A DNA stretch of 64,000 bases from Parasulfitobacter algicola (GTDB lineage Bacteria; Pseudomonadota; Alphaproteobacteria; Rhodobacterales; Rhodobacteraceae): the NCBI RefSeq assembly GCF_013315265.1, contig NZ_JABUFE010000001.1, positions 1 to 64,000 of the forward strand, read 5' to 3'. Every line of letters begins with the position of its first letter. The stretch's first letter is position 1. Positions 34,450 to 41,714 of this stretch are shown here, piece by piece. Under the pieces are notes generated by a model, which did not search any database, was not told the origin of the DNA, and saw only the letters and a list, made by a program, of their open reading frames with translations. The translations under genes and the position numbers were made by a program.

Positions 34450-35825
34450 ATTCCAATCCTTGCCGCATGCAACGCTGCCACCGCACAAGAGGCCAGCCGC
34501 GCTTTGTCATCATCGGCACGACTGTTCAGGATCACTGGGCAACGCGCGCCCATAACCACACCGCCCGCTTCGGCATGCGCAATGAAAGTCAGCTGTTTGG
34601 CCAGCATATTGCCGGTTTCCATATTCGGAGCGATCAGAATTTCGGCGCGTCCTGCAACCAGTGATTTGATGCCCTTGGTCATCGCGGCATCCAGATCAAT
34701 CGCATTATCCATCGCCAAAGGACCATCGACCAGCCCACCTTTGATCTGCCCGCGGTCTGCCATTTTCGACAGGATCGCGGCGTCCAGCGTGGATTGGATC
34801 GCAGGGTTCACAACCTCAACTGCGGACAGAATGCCCACCTTTGGTTCATCCATTCCAAGAGAGTGCGCCAGATCAATAGCATTTTGAACGATATCAACTT
34901 TGGTTTTCAGATCAGGATAAATATTAATGGCCGCGTCAGTCACCAACAACAAATGATCCAGACCCGGAACGTCCATCACAAAAATATGGCTAAGACGACG
35001 ACCCATGCGCAGACCGCCATCACTTTTCACGATGTGCTTTAAAAGCTTATCTGTATGAAGATGCCCTTTCATCACGGCCTTGGCGCGCCCTTCGTGAACC
35101 AGCGCAACACCGCGGGCGGCGGCGGCATCATGGTCGGGGACATGTTCGATCTGAAGCCCGCTGATGTTGGCACCTAAAGCCTGCGCCGCTGCTTCGATCT
35201 TGGCCTGATCACCGATCAGAATGGGCGTGATCAGTGTGTGTTCATATCCCAAAAGCGCACCACCAAGGGAACTTTTTCCTTCGGGGCAGACGACCGCTGT
35301 TAGAATCGGGGGAAGCGGTTCGGCCAGTTCGATCAAGCGGTCAAAATGCATATGGCGCTGAACGGTCAGGCCGGGCACATCGTCAGCAGTAAAGGATTGC
35401 GATGTCGCAGGGGCAACCACTTTCGCCTGCCCTTCGACGACACGGGTGCCGTTTTTATGTTCGACCCATGTGTCAAAAGTCGCCTGACGATCATCGCCTT
35501 TTTCGACCAGTTTGACCTTTGCGATCAATTCGTCACCTGCATGGGCGCGGCCCACGAAATTCAGCGTTTGTGATTTATAGAGCGTCCCGGGGCCGGGAAG
35601 TTGATTGCCAAGTACGGCCGAAATCAGCGAAGCAATCCAGATCGACGGCGCAATCGCCTCGGGCTTACCATCGCCATCGCCGTCTTCTTTCGGCAGGTGC
35701 ATGGGGTTCAAATTACCCGAAGCATGGGCGAACACATAAAGATCATCCGCGATACAAAGACGCGGGCTTTCCGCCTGCATTCCAATTTCAAGTTTGTCAA
35801 AAGGCGTGTTGGCAAAAACGGCCAT
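34446..35825 (-). CDS. MaoC-like hydratase domain fused to phosphate acetyl/butyryltransferase
   Basis: A 459-residue fusion. Residues about 10-150 form a MaoC/hotdog domain (ADDLYVFAHASGNLNPMH with the hydratase-like Asp/His, ASLISAVLGNQLPGPGTLY). Residues about 165-459 form a PTA_PTB domain (KAVMKGHLHTDKLLKHIV, LLLVTDAAINIYPDL, GPLAMDNAIDLDAAM, NMETGNMLAKQLTFIAHAEAGGVVMGA). It is usually annotated bifunctional enoyl-CoA hydratase/phosphate acetyltransferase. It converts an acyl-CoA to an acyl phosphate for the adjacent AckA; the preferred acyl chain is not known. The stop overlaps the ackA ATG. yggT lies 39 nt upstream. Confidence 0.92.
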   Translation of the reverse strand: MAVFANTPFDKLEIGMQAESPRLCIADDLYVFAHASGNLNPMHLPKEDGDGDGKPEAIAPSIWIASLISAVLGNQLPGPGTLYKSQTLNFVGRAHAGDELIAKVKLVEKGDDRQATFDTWVEHKNGTRVVEGQAKVVAPATSQSFTADDVPGLTVQRHMHFDRLIELAEPLPPILTAVVCPEGKSSLGGALLGYEHTLITPILIGDQAKIEAAAQALGANISGLQIEHVPDHDAAAARGVALVHEGRAKAVMKGHLHTDKLLKHIVKSDGGLRMGRRLSHIFVMDVPGLDHLLLVTDAAINIYPDLKTKVDIVQNAIDLAHSLGMDEPKVGILSAVEVVNPAIQSTLDAAILSKMADRGQIKGGLVDGPLAMDNAIDLDAAMTKGIKSLVAGRAEILIAPNMETGNMLAKQLTFIAHAEAGGVVMGARCPVILNSRADDDKARLASCAVAALHAARIGI

Positions 35826-35864
35826 CTGGTCGTTCTCCTATTTAAAATTTTTGACGCAGTCTTT

Positions 35865-36155
35865 CTATGAATAGAAGAAAGCCGCGTTATTGGTAAGAAT
35901 AATACGCAAGGCTATCAGTATGATAAACGCCACCAATGGTGCCAGATCAATACCCGGCGTATTTGGCAAAACCCGTCGGATCGGGGCATATATCGGTTCC
36001 AGTAAACGGTTCAGCCCGTTCCAGATTTGACCGATCGTCGGTTGATAGGGATTGATGACCTGAAAACTGATCAGCCAACTCATGATAATATGAATGATCA
36101 TGATGAAATACGCGACATTCAGAACAAACATCAAAATTTCATAGAAAGATTGCAT
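35865..36155 (-). CDS. YggT family membrane protein
   Basis: A 96-residue protein with two predicted helices (about 5-28 and 68-90) flanking the conserved YGGT segment with the pattern NRLLEPIYAPIRRVLPNTPGIDLAPLV (read as LEPIYAPIRRVLP). In other bacteria YggT/YlmG proteins are linked to cell envelope, division or osmotic tolerance; no specific role can be assigned here. It is followed after 39 nt by the MaoC-Pta gene on the same strand and is divergent from a thioesterase gene. Confidence 0.88.
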   Translation of the reverse strand: MQSFYEILMFVLNVAYFIMIIHIIMSWLISFQVINPYQPTIGQIWNGLNRLLEPIYAPIRRVLPNTPGIDLAPLVAFIILIALRIILTNNAAFFYS

Positions 36156-36234
36156 CGGTCAGCCTCATTTATTTTTCATTTCCACAGGTAAGTGTACCGG
36201 CGTCATAGGGCAAGAGACCTTCCGTCAGGTTAAA

Positions 36235-36252
36235 GTTGACGACAACGTCAAC
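36235..36252. promoter_or_regulatory. 18-bp palindrome GTTGACGACAACGTCAAC
   Basis: GTTGACG (36235-36241) and CGTCAAC (36246-36252) form a perfect inverted repeat with a 4-bp spacer. It lies 33 bp before the thioesterase ATG and 80 bp before yggT. Its form resembles the TTGACG-N-CGTCAA operators of MerR-type (LiuR-like) regulators of acyl-CoA metabolism. The regulator is not in the window, so the assignment is inferred. Confidence 0.4.
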
Positions 36253-36285
36253 TGTGTTGAAAACACGCCGGAAAGGAATTTCCAT

Positions 36286-36834
36286 ATGTACCCCGTCCTG
36301 CGCCTTTTGAAAGAATTTGCCACATATCGCAACGCACCCGCTTTACCGATAACGGGAACCCATGTCAGCCACCACATCTGCTGGCCCTGGGATCTGGATA
36401 TGTGGATGGAGCTGAACAACGGGCGCACCCTGACTTTGTACGATTTGGGGCGACTGCCACTGGCCAAGCGGGCAGGCCTGATCGATGTTCTGAAAAGCAA
36501 TAAATGGGGGCTGACGATGGCCGGTGCCACAATCCGATATCGTCGGCGCGTCAATGCGTTTGAACGGATTGAAATGCGCAGCCGGGCTGTATGCTGGGAT
36601 GAAAAGTTCATCTATATTGAACAATCGATGTGGAAAAAAAACGGCGAATGCGCCAGCCATGTGCTGTACCGATCGGCAGTCACTGACAGAAAAGGCATTG
36701 TGACACCTGATCGTGTTTTAAGCGCTATGAGCCTGTCGACGATATCGCCTGACATCCCGGACTGGATCGCCGCATGGATCACGGCCGACGCACTGCGCCC
36801 CTGGCCACCCATGCAAGACAGCGTTGTATCCTGA
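36286..36834 (+). CDS. acyl-CoA thioesterase, hotdog fold
   Basis: A 182-residue protein of the 4HBT_2/thioesterase-like family. It shows the hotdog helix pattern DLDMWMELNNGRTLTLYDLGRLPLA (only key residues given: Asp, Asn and Gly around positions 36-50), then the beta strands ATIRYRRRVNAFERIEMRSR and FIYIEQSMWKKNGECASHVLYRSAV. This matches small acyl-CoA thioesterases of Rhodobacterales, whose physiological substrate is unknown. There is no signal peptide. A palindromic operator-like site lies just upstream. The next gene (MFS transporter) is 65 nt downstream on the same strand. Confidence 0.82.
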   Translation: MYPVLRLLKEFATYRNAPALPITGTHVSHHICWPWDLDMWMELNNGRTLTLYDLGRLPLAKRAGLIDVLKSNKWGLTMAGATIRYRRRVNAFERIEMRSRAVCWDEKFIYIEQSMWKKNGECASHVLYRSAVTDRKGIVTPDRVLSAMSLSTISPDIPDWIAAWITADALRPWPPMQDSVVS

Positions 36835-36899
36835 AACCTTGTCTTGCGCTCAGCCACGTTTGTCTGTCTTATCGGCACGTTGGATAAGGCAGCTTTACA

Positions 36900-38300
36900 A
36901 TGCAAGAAATTAGTTTGCGCAAACGCATTTGGGGCTGGATGGCATTTGATTGGGCCAGTCAACCTTATTATACTCTTGGTTTGACGTTCATTTTTGGCCC
37001 CTATTTCGCAGGGGTTGCCGCGGATTATTTCATTGCTAGTGGAATGCCCGAACAAGACGCTGATGCGCGCACACAAAGCCTGTGGTCTTTCAGTCAGATG
37101 ATCGCAGGGCTGATCATCGCTTTTACAGCGCCGGTTCTGGGAGCTTTTGCCGATGCTAGCGGGCGTAAAATCCCCTGGATCGCTTTCTTTTCGATTATTT
37201 ATGTCGGCGCGGCCTGGTCACTTTGGTGGCTTTATCCAGATGGCCGCGGCATTTGGTTGACGCTGATCCTGTTCTACGTCGGTTTTATTGCCGCTGAATC
37301 AGCACTGAATTTCGTGAACGCCATTCTGCCGTCACTTGGCAATGACGATGAGGTCGGGCGCTTGTCCGGCTCAGGTCTGGCCGTCGGATATTGGGGCGGC
37401 GTTGTCGGACTGTTCATCATGCTGTTGTTTTTTGCAGAAAACGAGCAAGGAAAAACGCTGATTGGTCTAAACCCTGCATTTGGCCTTGACCCCGAAGCAC
37501 GCGAAGGCACACGTTTTATAGGCCCCTTTATCGCAATGTGGTACGCATTGTTTATTATTCCGTTTTTCATGTGGGTCCGCGACGAAAAGCTGCCTTTTCA
37601 ACCCAAAATCCCTGCTAAAAAGGTGATGACGGATCTTTGGGCAACTATCAAATCGGTGTTCAAGCGCAAAAGCCTTGGCAATTTTTTACTATCGTCAATG
37701 CTGTATCGTGACGCGCTGAATGCGATGTACACATTTGGCGGTGTCTATGCGCGATTAGTGTTGGAATGGTCGCTGATCATGATTGGTGTTTTTGGTATCA
37801 TCGGCGCGCTTACAGCGGCGATTGCAGCCTATGTCGGTGGATTTTTTGACCGAAAATATGGCCCTAAACCCGTTATTCGTGTCTGCATTTATGTTCTGAT
37901 TGCTGTTGGCATCATGATTGTCGGTATGTCGCGCACTTACATCTTCGGCATTCCGCTTCCCGAAGGGTCTATCTTGCCTGATATCATCTTTTTCCTATGT
38001 GGTGCAGGCATCGGCGGGGCGGGCGGCGCGCTTTATGCGTCATCGCGGTCCATGATGGTACGTCACACAAACCCCGACCGCCCAACCGAGGCGTTTGGCC
38101 TGTTTGCCCTTTCCGGCAAAGCGACAGCATTTCTTGCCCCCGCATTAATTGCACTGTTCACGTGGGGCCTTAATAACAATCAACTTGGCTTTATCCCGGT
38201 CATCTTTCTCTTTATTTTGGGTCTGATTTTGCTACGCTGGGTTAACTCAGACGGAGATAAAGCAGAATGGTCCGCATCCTCGGCATCCTCATCGCGCTAA
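36900..38300 (+). CDS. MFS transporter, UMF1/Atg22-like family
   Basis: A 466-residue membrane protein with about 12 predicted helices. It belongs to the UMF1 (Atg22-like) MFS family, recognised from the N-terminal WGWMAFDWASQPYYTLGLTFIFGPYF, FADASGRKIPW after the third helix, and the long third-domain loop (VRDEKLPFQPKIPAKKVM). The substrate is unknown; the yeast homolog exports amino acids from the vacuole. The 3' end overlaps mepA by 34 nt in another frame, implying coupled expression, though the two functions show no obvious link. The last residues are Ser-rich. Confidence 0.9.
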   Translation: MQEISLRKRIWGWMAFDWASQPYYTLGLTFIFGPYFAGVAADYFIASGMPEQDADARTQSLWSFSQMIAGLIIAFTAPVLGAFADASGRKIPWIAFFSIIYVGAAWSLWWLYPDGRGIWLTLILFYVGFIAAESALNFVNAILPSLGNDDEVGRLSGSGLAVGYWGGVVGLFIMLLFFAENEQGKTLIGLNPAFGLDPEAREGTRFIGPFIAMWYALFIIPFFMWVRDEKLPFQPKIPAKKVMTDLWATIKSVFKRKSLGNFLLSSMLYRDALNAMYTFGGVYARLVLEWSLIMIGVFGIIGALTAAIAAYVGGFFDRKYGPKPVIRVCIYVLIAVGIMIVGMSRTYIFGIPLPEGSILPDIIFFLCGAGIGGAGGALYASSRSMMVRHTNPDRPTEAFGLFALSGKATAFLAPALIALFTWGLNNNQLGFIPVIFLFILGLILLRWVNSDGDKAEWSASSASSSR

Positions 38301-39124
38301 ACATGGCTTTACCTGCCGTTGCTGAACCTTTGGCAAAACAGCAATTCGGGGCAAAAACGGCTGGATCACAGCAAAAAGCGCGCCCCTTCGGCAGTTACTC
38401 CAAAGGCTGTCTGGCCGGTGCAGAACAATTGCCGGAAACGGGTCCAACATGGCAAGCAATGCGTCTGTCACGAAATCGCAATTGGGCCCACCCCGAAGCG
38501 ATTGACTTTATTCAAGACCTTAGCCGCAAGGCCGCGCGTCAACCCGGTTGGAATGGTCTTTATATCGGTGATATTTCGCAGCCCCGTGGGGGTCCGATGC
38601 TGACTGGGCATCGCAGCCATCAGATGGGTCTGGACATAGATATATGGATGCGCCCTGCGACAAACCTTAACCTGACGCGTGGCCAAAGGGAAAACCTGTC
38701 TTCAATCTCAATGCGCCGTGCCAAGGGCGCTTTCGTCAATGAAAACTGGACGCGTCAACACCATGAAATCTTAAAAGCTGCCGCAAGCGATAAGCGTGTT
38801 GCCCGTATTTTCGTATTTCCGGGTGCCAAAGTACAAATGTGCAACGACGCGCGCGGCAATCGTGACTGGCTGCGCAAAATTCGCCCTTGGTACGGGCATC
38901 ATTATCATTTTCATGTACGTCTGAATTGCCCACGTGGCGCACGTGGATGCGTTGAACAATCCCCTATGCCAGCAGGTGATGGCTGTGCAGATGCGCGGCA
39001 ATGGGTCAAAAACATTCTCAATCCACCAAAGCCCGACCCTAATGCGCCCCCACCACGCAAGCGGCGCGAACTGGTGTTATCTGACCTGCCGCAACAATGC
39101 AGATCAGTGCTGTCATCACGTTAA
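38267..39124 (+). CDS. mepA: penicillin-insensitive murein endopeptidase
   Basis: A 285-residue periplasmic peptidase of the LAS superfamily (M74) that cuts peptide cross-links in peptidoglycan. A signal peptide at residues 1-19 ([19 protein letters not shown]) is followed by the zinc and active-site motifs [16 protein letters not shown] (His and Asp), [12 protein letters not shown] and [17 protein letters not shown] (HxH). Cysteines in [20 protein letters not shown] resemble the disulphide pattern of MepA. The tail is Pro-rich ([14 protein letters not shown]). It overlaps the MFS gene by 34 nt, with GGAGATAAAG upstream, and is 10 nt before the next gene. Confidence 0.95.
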   Translation: MVRILGILIALNMALPAVAEPLAKQQFGAKTAGSQQKARPFGSYSKGCLAGAEQLPETGPTWQAMRLSRNRNWAHPEAIDFIQDLSRKAARQPGWNGLYIGDISQPRGGPMLTGHRSHQMGLDIDIWMRPATNLNLTRGQRENLSSISMRRAKGAFVNENWTRQHHEILKAAASDKRVARIFVFPGAKVQMCNDARGNRDWLRKIRPWYGHHYHFHVRLNCPRGARGCVEQSPMPAGDGCADARQWVKNILNPPKPDPNAPPPRKRRELVLSDLPQQCRSVLSSR

Positions 39125-39134
39125 CAACCCACAC

Positions 39135-39989
39135 ATGATATATCGTTTTATCCTAACGCTTGCTCTGGTGCTGACGCCTGTACACTTGCATGCCGAAGTG
39201 CGGTTTATCAGCCGCCTAACGTTAGAAAGCCCATCGCCCGTGTTTGGTGGGTTGTCCGGGCTTGAGATTTCTTCTGACGGCACAAAATTCACAGCAATCA
39301 GTGATCGCGGTACACTTTTCCAAGGTCAAATTATTCGCAAATCAGGTAAGTTGACTGATTTTGACATTACATCGCAGCTTCACTTGAAAGACACAGATGG
39401 GACGCCTGTTTCTAAATTTCTGTCCGATGCCGAAGGTCTCGCTTTGCGCCAAGATGGCCGCATCTTTATCGCGTTCGAGCAATACCACCGCATATGGACC
39501 TACAGCGCACCAGAATCAGAGGCCGCATGGCTGCCACGCCATCCTGATTTCAAACAAATGCAGGATAACTCATCACTGGAAGCACTGGCCATTGATACGC
39601 ATGGCAGACTTTATACGATCCCCGAAAGATCTGGCGACACACAAACACCATTTCCTGTTTATCGCTATGCAAAAGGCAAATGGACCATCCCATTTACCAT
39701 TCCCCGACGTGGTTCGTTCCTTCCCGTCGGTGCCGACATAGGTCCAGACGGCAGGCTTTATCTTCTCGAACGTCATTTCACAGGCTTATCCTTCGCAAGC
39801 CGCGTTCGCCGCTTTGATCTGGATGGGACGAGCGAAGAAACCATTTTGACCACACTGCCCCGCAAGCACGACAATCTGGAAAGCATCGCGGTTTGGCGTG
39901 ATGCATCGGGTTCAATCCGTCTGACAATGTTGTCTGATAATAATTTCAAGTTTTTCCAGATCACGGAAATCGTGGAATACCGTATTTGA
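39135..39989 (+). CDS. secreted esterase-like phytase family protein
   Basis: A 284-residue exported protein. Residues 1-20 form a signal peptide ([20 protein letters not shown]). The rest matches the esterase-like activity of phytase (PF13449) family, a beta-propeller-like fold: [81 protein letters not shown] and [11 protein letters not shown]. Substrates of bacterial members are mostly unknown. The open frame starts at 38934, but that extension overlaps mepA; the ATG at 39135, 10 nt after the mepA stop, yields a clean signal peptide. It probably shares an operon with mepA. Confidence 0.9.
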   Translation: MIYRFILTLALVLTPVHLHAEVRFISRLTLESPSPVFGGLSGLEISSDGTKFTAISDRGTLFQGQIIRKSGKLTDFDITSQLHLKDTDGTPVSKFLSDAEGLALRQDGRIFIAFEQYHRIWTYSAPESEAAWLPRHPDFKQMQDNSSLEALAIDTHGRLYTIPERSGDTQTPFPVYRYAKGKWTIPFTIPRRGSFLPVGADIGPDGRLYLLERHFTGLSFASRVRRFDLDGTSEETILTTLPRKHDNLESIAVWRDASGSIRLTMLSDNNFKFFQITEIVEYRI

Positions 39990-40109
39990 ACAAAATTTTT
40001 GAGCTCTCTTGAAAACGTTAATACTCTGCCATAGATTGTAATCACGCCATTTTGCGTGATTCTAACTACGAAACTATTTTTGAAATTTGATTTTAAAAGG
40101 AGGCATAAA

Positions 40110-40547
40110 ATGCCAGAAGTATGCGATTTCGTACATGTAACAAGAAACCCCATTACCATTGGTGACCGGAACCGTGTCTATGAACATCATTTCGGTACAG
40201 GTGGACGAAACAGCAGGTCGTCCGGTTTCATTATCCTGAATGTCAGCGGCCTTACGCACAGCGACGGCAGTGTTGTAGTCAGCATCAACGGGGTCGAAAT
40301 AGGTCGCATCCAGAACTATCGTCCAGGTGGCGCTGGTATCAGTCAAAGCGATGGCAATCAGGCCGAAAAATGGCGTCAGGCACATCATTGGTACACACAG
40401 ATGATTGCTTTTGATGGCACAAGACTGCGCGACGGCAGCAATACACTTCAAATTGAAGCTGTCGATTTTCCGGAAGACAGCGCAAGCAACCGATTTGACG
40501 ATTTTCAAGTAAAGGATGTTGTCTGCTTTTTCCACCAGAACGCCTGA
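40110..40547 (+). CDS. uncharacterised 145-residue protein
   Basis: I do not recognise a family. The ATG at 40110 has a strong AAGGAGG 7-8 nt upstream; the frame extends 18 codons further but without a site. There is no signal peptide or membrane helix. The sequence alternates beta-strand-like segments (SGFIILNVSGLTH, GSVVVSINGVEIGRI, NTLQIEAVDFP) with polar loops, suggesting an all-beta, jelly-roll-like fold. Cysteines occur at residue 5 and near the end (DVVCFFHQNA). It is 120 nt downstream of the phytase-like gene and followed by a palindromic repeat. Base composition is similar to its neighbours. Confidence 0.7.
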   Translation: MPEVCDFVHVTRNPITIGDRNRVYEHHFGTGGRNSRSSGFIILNVSGLTHSDGSVVVSINGVEIGRIQNYRPGGAGISQSDGNQAEKWRQAHHWYTQMIAFDGTRLRDGSNTLQIEAVDFPEDSASNRFDDFQVKDVVCFFHQNA

Positions 40548-40560
40548 AGTCGACACAATG

Positions 40561-40581
40561 GTCCCGGGTCAACCCCGGGAT
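40561..40581. repeat. palindromic repeat unit, TCCCGGG-TCAAC-CCCGGGA
   Basis: TCCCGGG (40562-40568) and CCCGGGA (40574-40580) form a 7-bp inverted repeat with a 5-nt loop. It lies 14 nt after the unknown gene's stop. The shape and loop resemble the units at 52446-52466 and 59844-59864, a short palindromic family common in alphaproteobacterial intergenic DNA. There is no T-run after it, so it is not a typical terminator. Confidence 0.55.
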
Positions 40582-40762
40582 CATGCCTTTATAAAACTAT
40601 GGTACGCTCAAACAGCCCTATTCGGACTGAACAAAGTATCAATTTGTTTTTCAAAGCCCCGTTACGTTTTGCCTTGTCTGCAAAATCATAAGCCTGTAAG
40701 TCGCGTGCGTCTTTGCTGACGAAGACCAAGTCGCCGCAACCTTGTAAAAACGGGCTGATATT

Positions 40763-41386
40763 ATGCAACGTACCTACTTTCCCGGCATTCTTGCCATGGC
40801 CGCCATTGTTGTGGCCTCTAATATTCTTGTGCAATTCCTGTTCGGCCAATGGCTGACATGGGGGGCCTTCACCTATCCTCTGGCGTTTTTGGTGACTGAC
40901 GTCATGAACCGTGTCTATGGTATCAAAGCTGCGCGCAAAGTCGTTCTGGCTGGCTTTATCGTCGGGGTTTTCTGTTCTTTGATCGGCACACAGATCATGG
41001 GCGAATTCGGGCCCCTTGTGACATTGCGTATCGCCATTGGCTCTGGCCTTGCCTTTCTGACAGCCCAGCTGCTGGATGTGCAGATCTTTGATAAACTGCG
41101 TGAAGGAACCTGGTGGAAAGCGCCGCTTAGCTCGACCATATTGGGATCATCTGTGGATACAGCCATCTTCTTTACCATCGCCTTTTCGGCCAGTCTGGTC
41201 TGGTTGGAACCAGGCAACGACGTAGGCTGGGTGAATGAAATGCGTCCGATCCTTGGTATCGGCCCTGTTGCACCGCTTTGGGTATCCCTGGCAATCGCAG
41301 ATTGGTTGGTCAAATTGTCGCTGGCTTTGCTGGCTTTACTGCCATTTCGCTTAATCGTGAACAAATTGCTGCATCGGCCTGCATAA
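40763..41386 (+). CDS. yhhQ: queuosine precursor transporter (YhhQ/QPTR family)
   Basis: A 207-residue membrane protein with six predicted helices of the vitamin-uptake-like COG1738 (QPTR) family, which imports queuosine precursors preQ0/preQ1. Typical features are VVASNILVQF in the first helix, TYPLAFLVTDVMNRVYG, QLLDVQIFDKLR and the STILGSSVDTAIFFTIAF segment. I looked for a preQ1 riboswitch in the 215 bp upstream and did not see one. It is followed by the very small transcription unit at 41393-41616. Confidence 0.93.
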   Translation: MQRTYFPGILAMAAIVVASNILVQFLFGQWLTWGAFTYPLAFLVTDVMNRVYGIKAARKVVLAGFIVGVFCSLIGTQIMGEFGPLVTLRIAIGSGLAFLTAQLLDVQIFDKLREGTWWKAPLSSTILGSSVDTAIFFTIAFSASLVWLEPGNDVGWVNEMRPILGIGPVAPLWVSLAIADWLVKLSLALLALLPFRLIVNKLLHRPA

Positions 41387-41392
41387 ATTTCT

Positions 41393-41421
41393 TTGACAAA
41401 TCAGCAGATCGTGTCACTTTA
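41393..41421 (+). promoter_or_regulatory. sigma-70-type promoter for the mini-transcript
   Basis: A consensus -35 box TTGACA (41393-41398), a 17-bp spacer and ACTTTA (41416-41421) as -10. It lies immediately after the yhhQ stop and about 17 bp before the anti-16S-like ribosome-binding region. The -10 match is only moderate. Confidence 0.5.
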
Positions 41422-41455
41422 ATTTCAGGTTTAACAAATGAAAGGAGGTGATCCA

Positions 41456-41512
41456 GTGTCAAGAGAGGTATTGGAGAATGGTGTCGGGACAACTCGGGAG
41501 GTGCGCCGCTAG
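41456..41512 (+). CDS. 18-codon ORF with super Shine-Dalgarno
   Basis: A GTG-initiated ORF encoding MSREVLENGVGTTREVRR, ending TAG. It is preceded at the ideal 7-nt distance by AGGAGG within GAAAGGAGGTGATCCAG (41440-41456). That stretch is perfectly complementary over 17 nt to the 3' end of alphaproteobacterial 16S rRNA as I recall it (CTGGATCACCTCCTTTC). An in-frame ATG at 41438 would give a 24-residue version starting MKGGDPV. I know of no matching protein. The ORF is followed by about 75 nt of GC-rich, foldable RNA and a strong terminator, so it stands alone. Whether the peptide matters or only the ribosome-binding RNA cannot be told from one sequence. Confidence 0.5.
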   Translation: MSREVLENGVGTTREVRR

Positions 41513-41584
41513 GGCAACCCCAGGCGCGCAGGCGCCCCTGAATTGGCAACGGTCCTAACCGACCCTCGCCTCCGAAAATTCTCG

Positions 41585-41616
41585 AAGGGCTGTCCATTGG
41601 GCAGCCCTTTTTGTTT
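41585..41616 (+). terminator. rho-independent terminator of the mini-transcript
   Basis: AAGGGCTGTCC (41585-41595) pairs with GGGCAGCCCTT (41599-41609) with one wobble and a 3-nt loop, followed by TTTTTGTTTT. Confidence 0.88.
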
Positions 41617-41714
41617 TATGGTTTAGGACAGAAACAAATTTACAAATTCATTTGCCAAGGATTAGGCTATGAGCTGCGTCATAGAATAAGTTAATTGTCA
41701 AAAAGGGACCAACG

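Larger units (their letters stand above)
41422..41616 (+). ncRNA. candidate small RNA / mini-mRNA unit
   Basis: About 190 nt between a sigma-70-like promoter and a rho-independent terminator, filling most of a 328-bp stretch without a conventional gene. It contains the 17-nt stretch complementary to the 16S 3' end, the 18-codon ORF, and a second GGGAGGTG near 41496. GC-rich potential stems include GGCGC/GCGCC around 41500-41535 and a CGCCTCCGA segment (41567-41575) that could pair back to TCGGGAGGTG and mask it. It could be a leader for the DUF4139 gene 100 nt downstream if the terminator is conditional, or a free-standing RNA. Confidence 0.45.

Noticed and set aside
38934-39134. N-terminal extension of the phytase-like protein
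   Set aside because: It overlaps mepA out of frame and would bury the signal peptide that starts at 39135.
40548-40762. Possible preQ1 riboswitch before the queuosine-precursor transporter
   Set aside because: I could not find the characteristic hairpin plus A-rich tail; only a short GC palindrome of a dispersed type is present.
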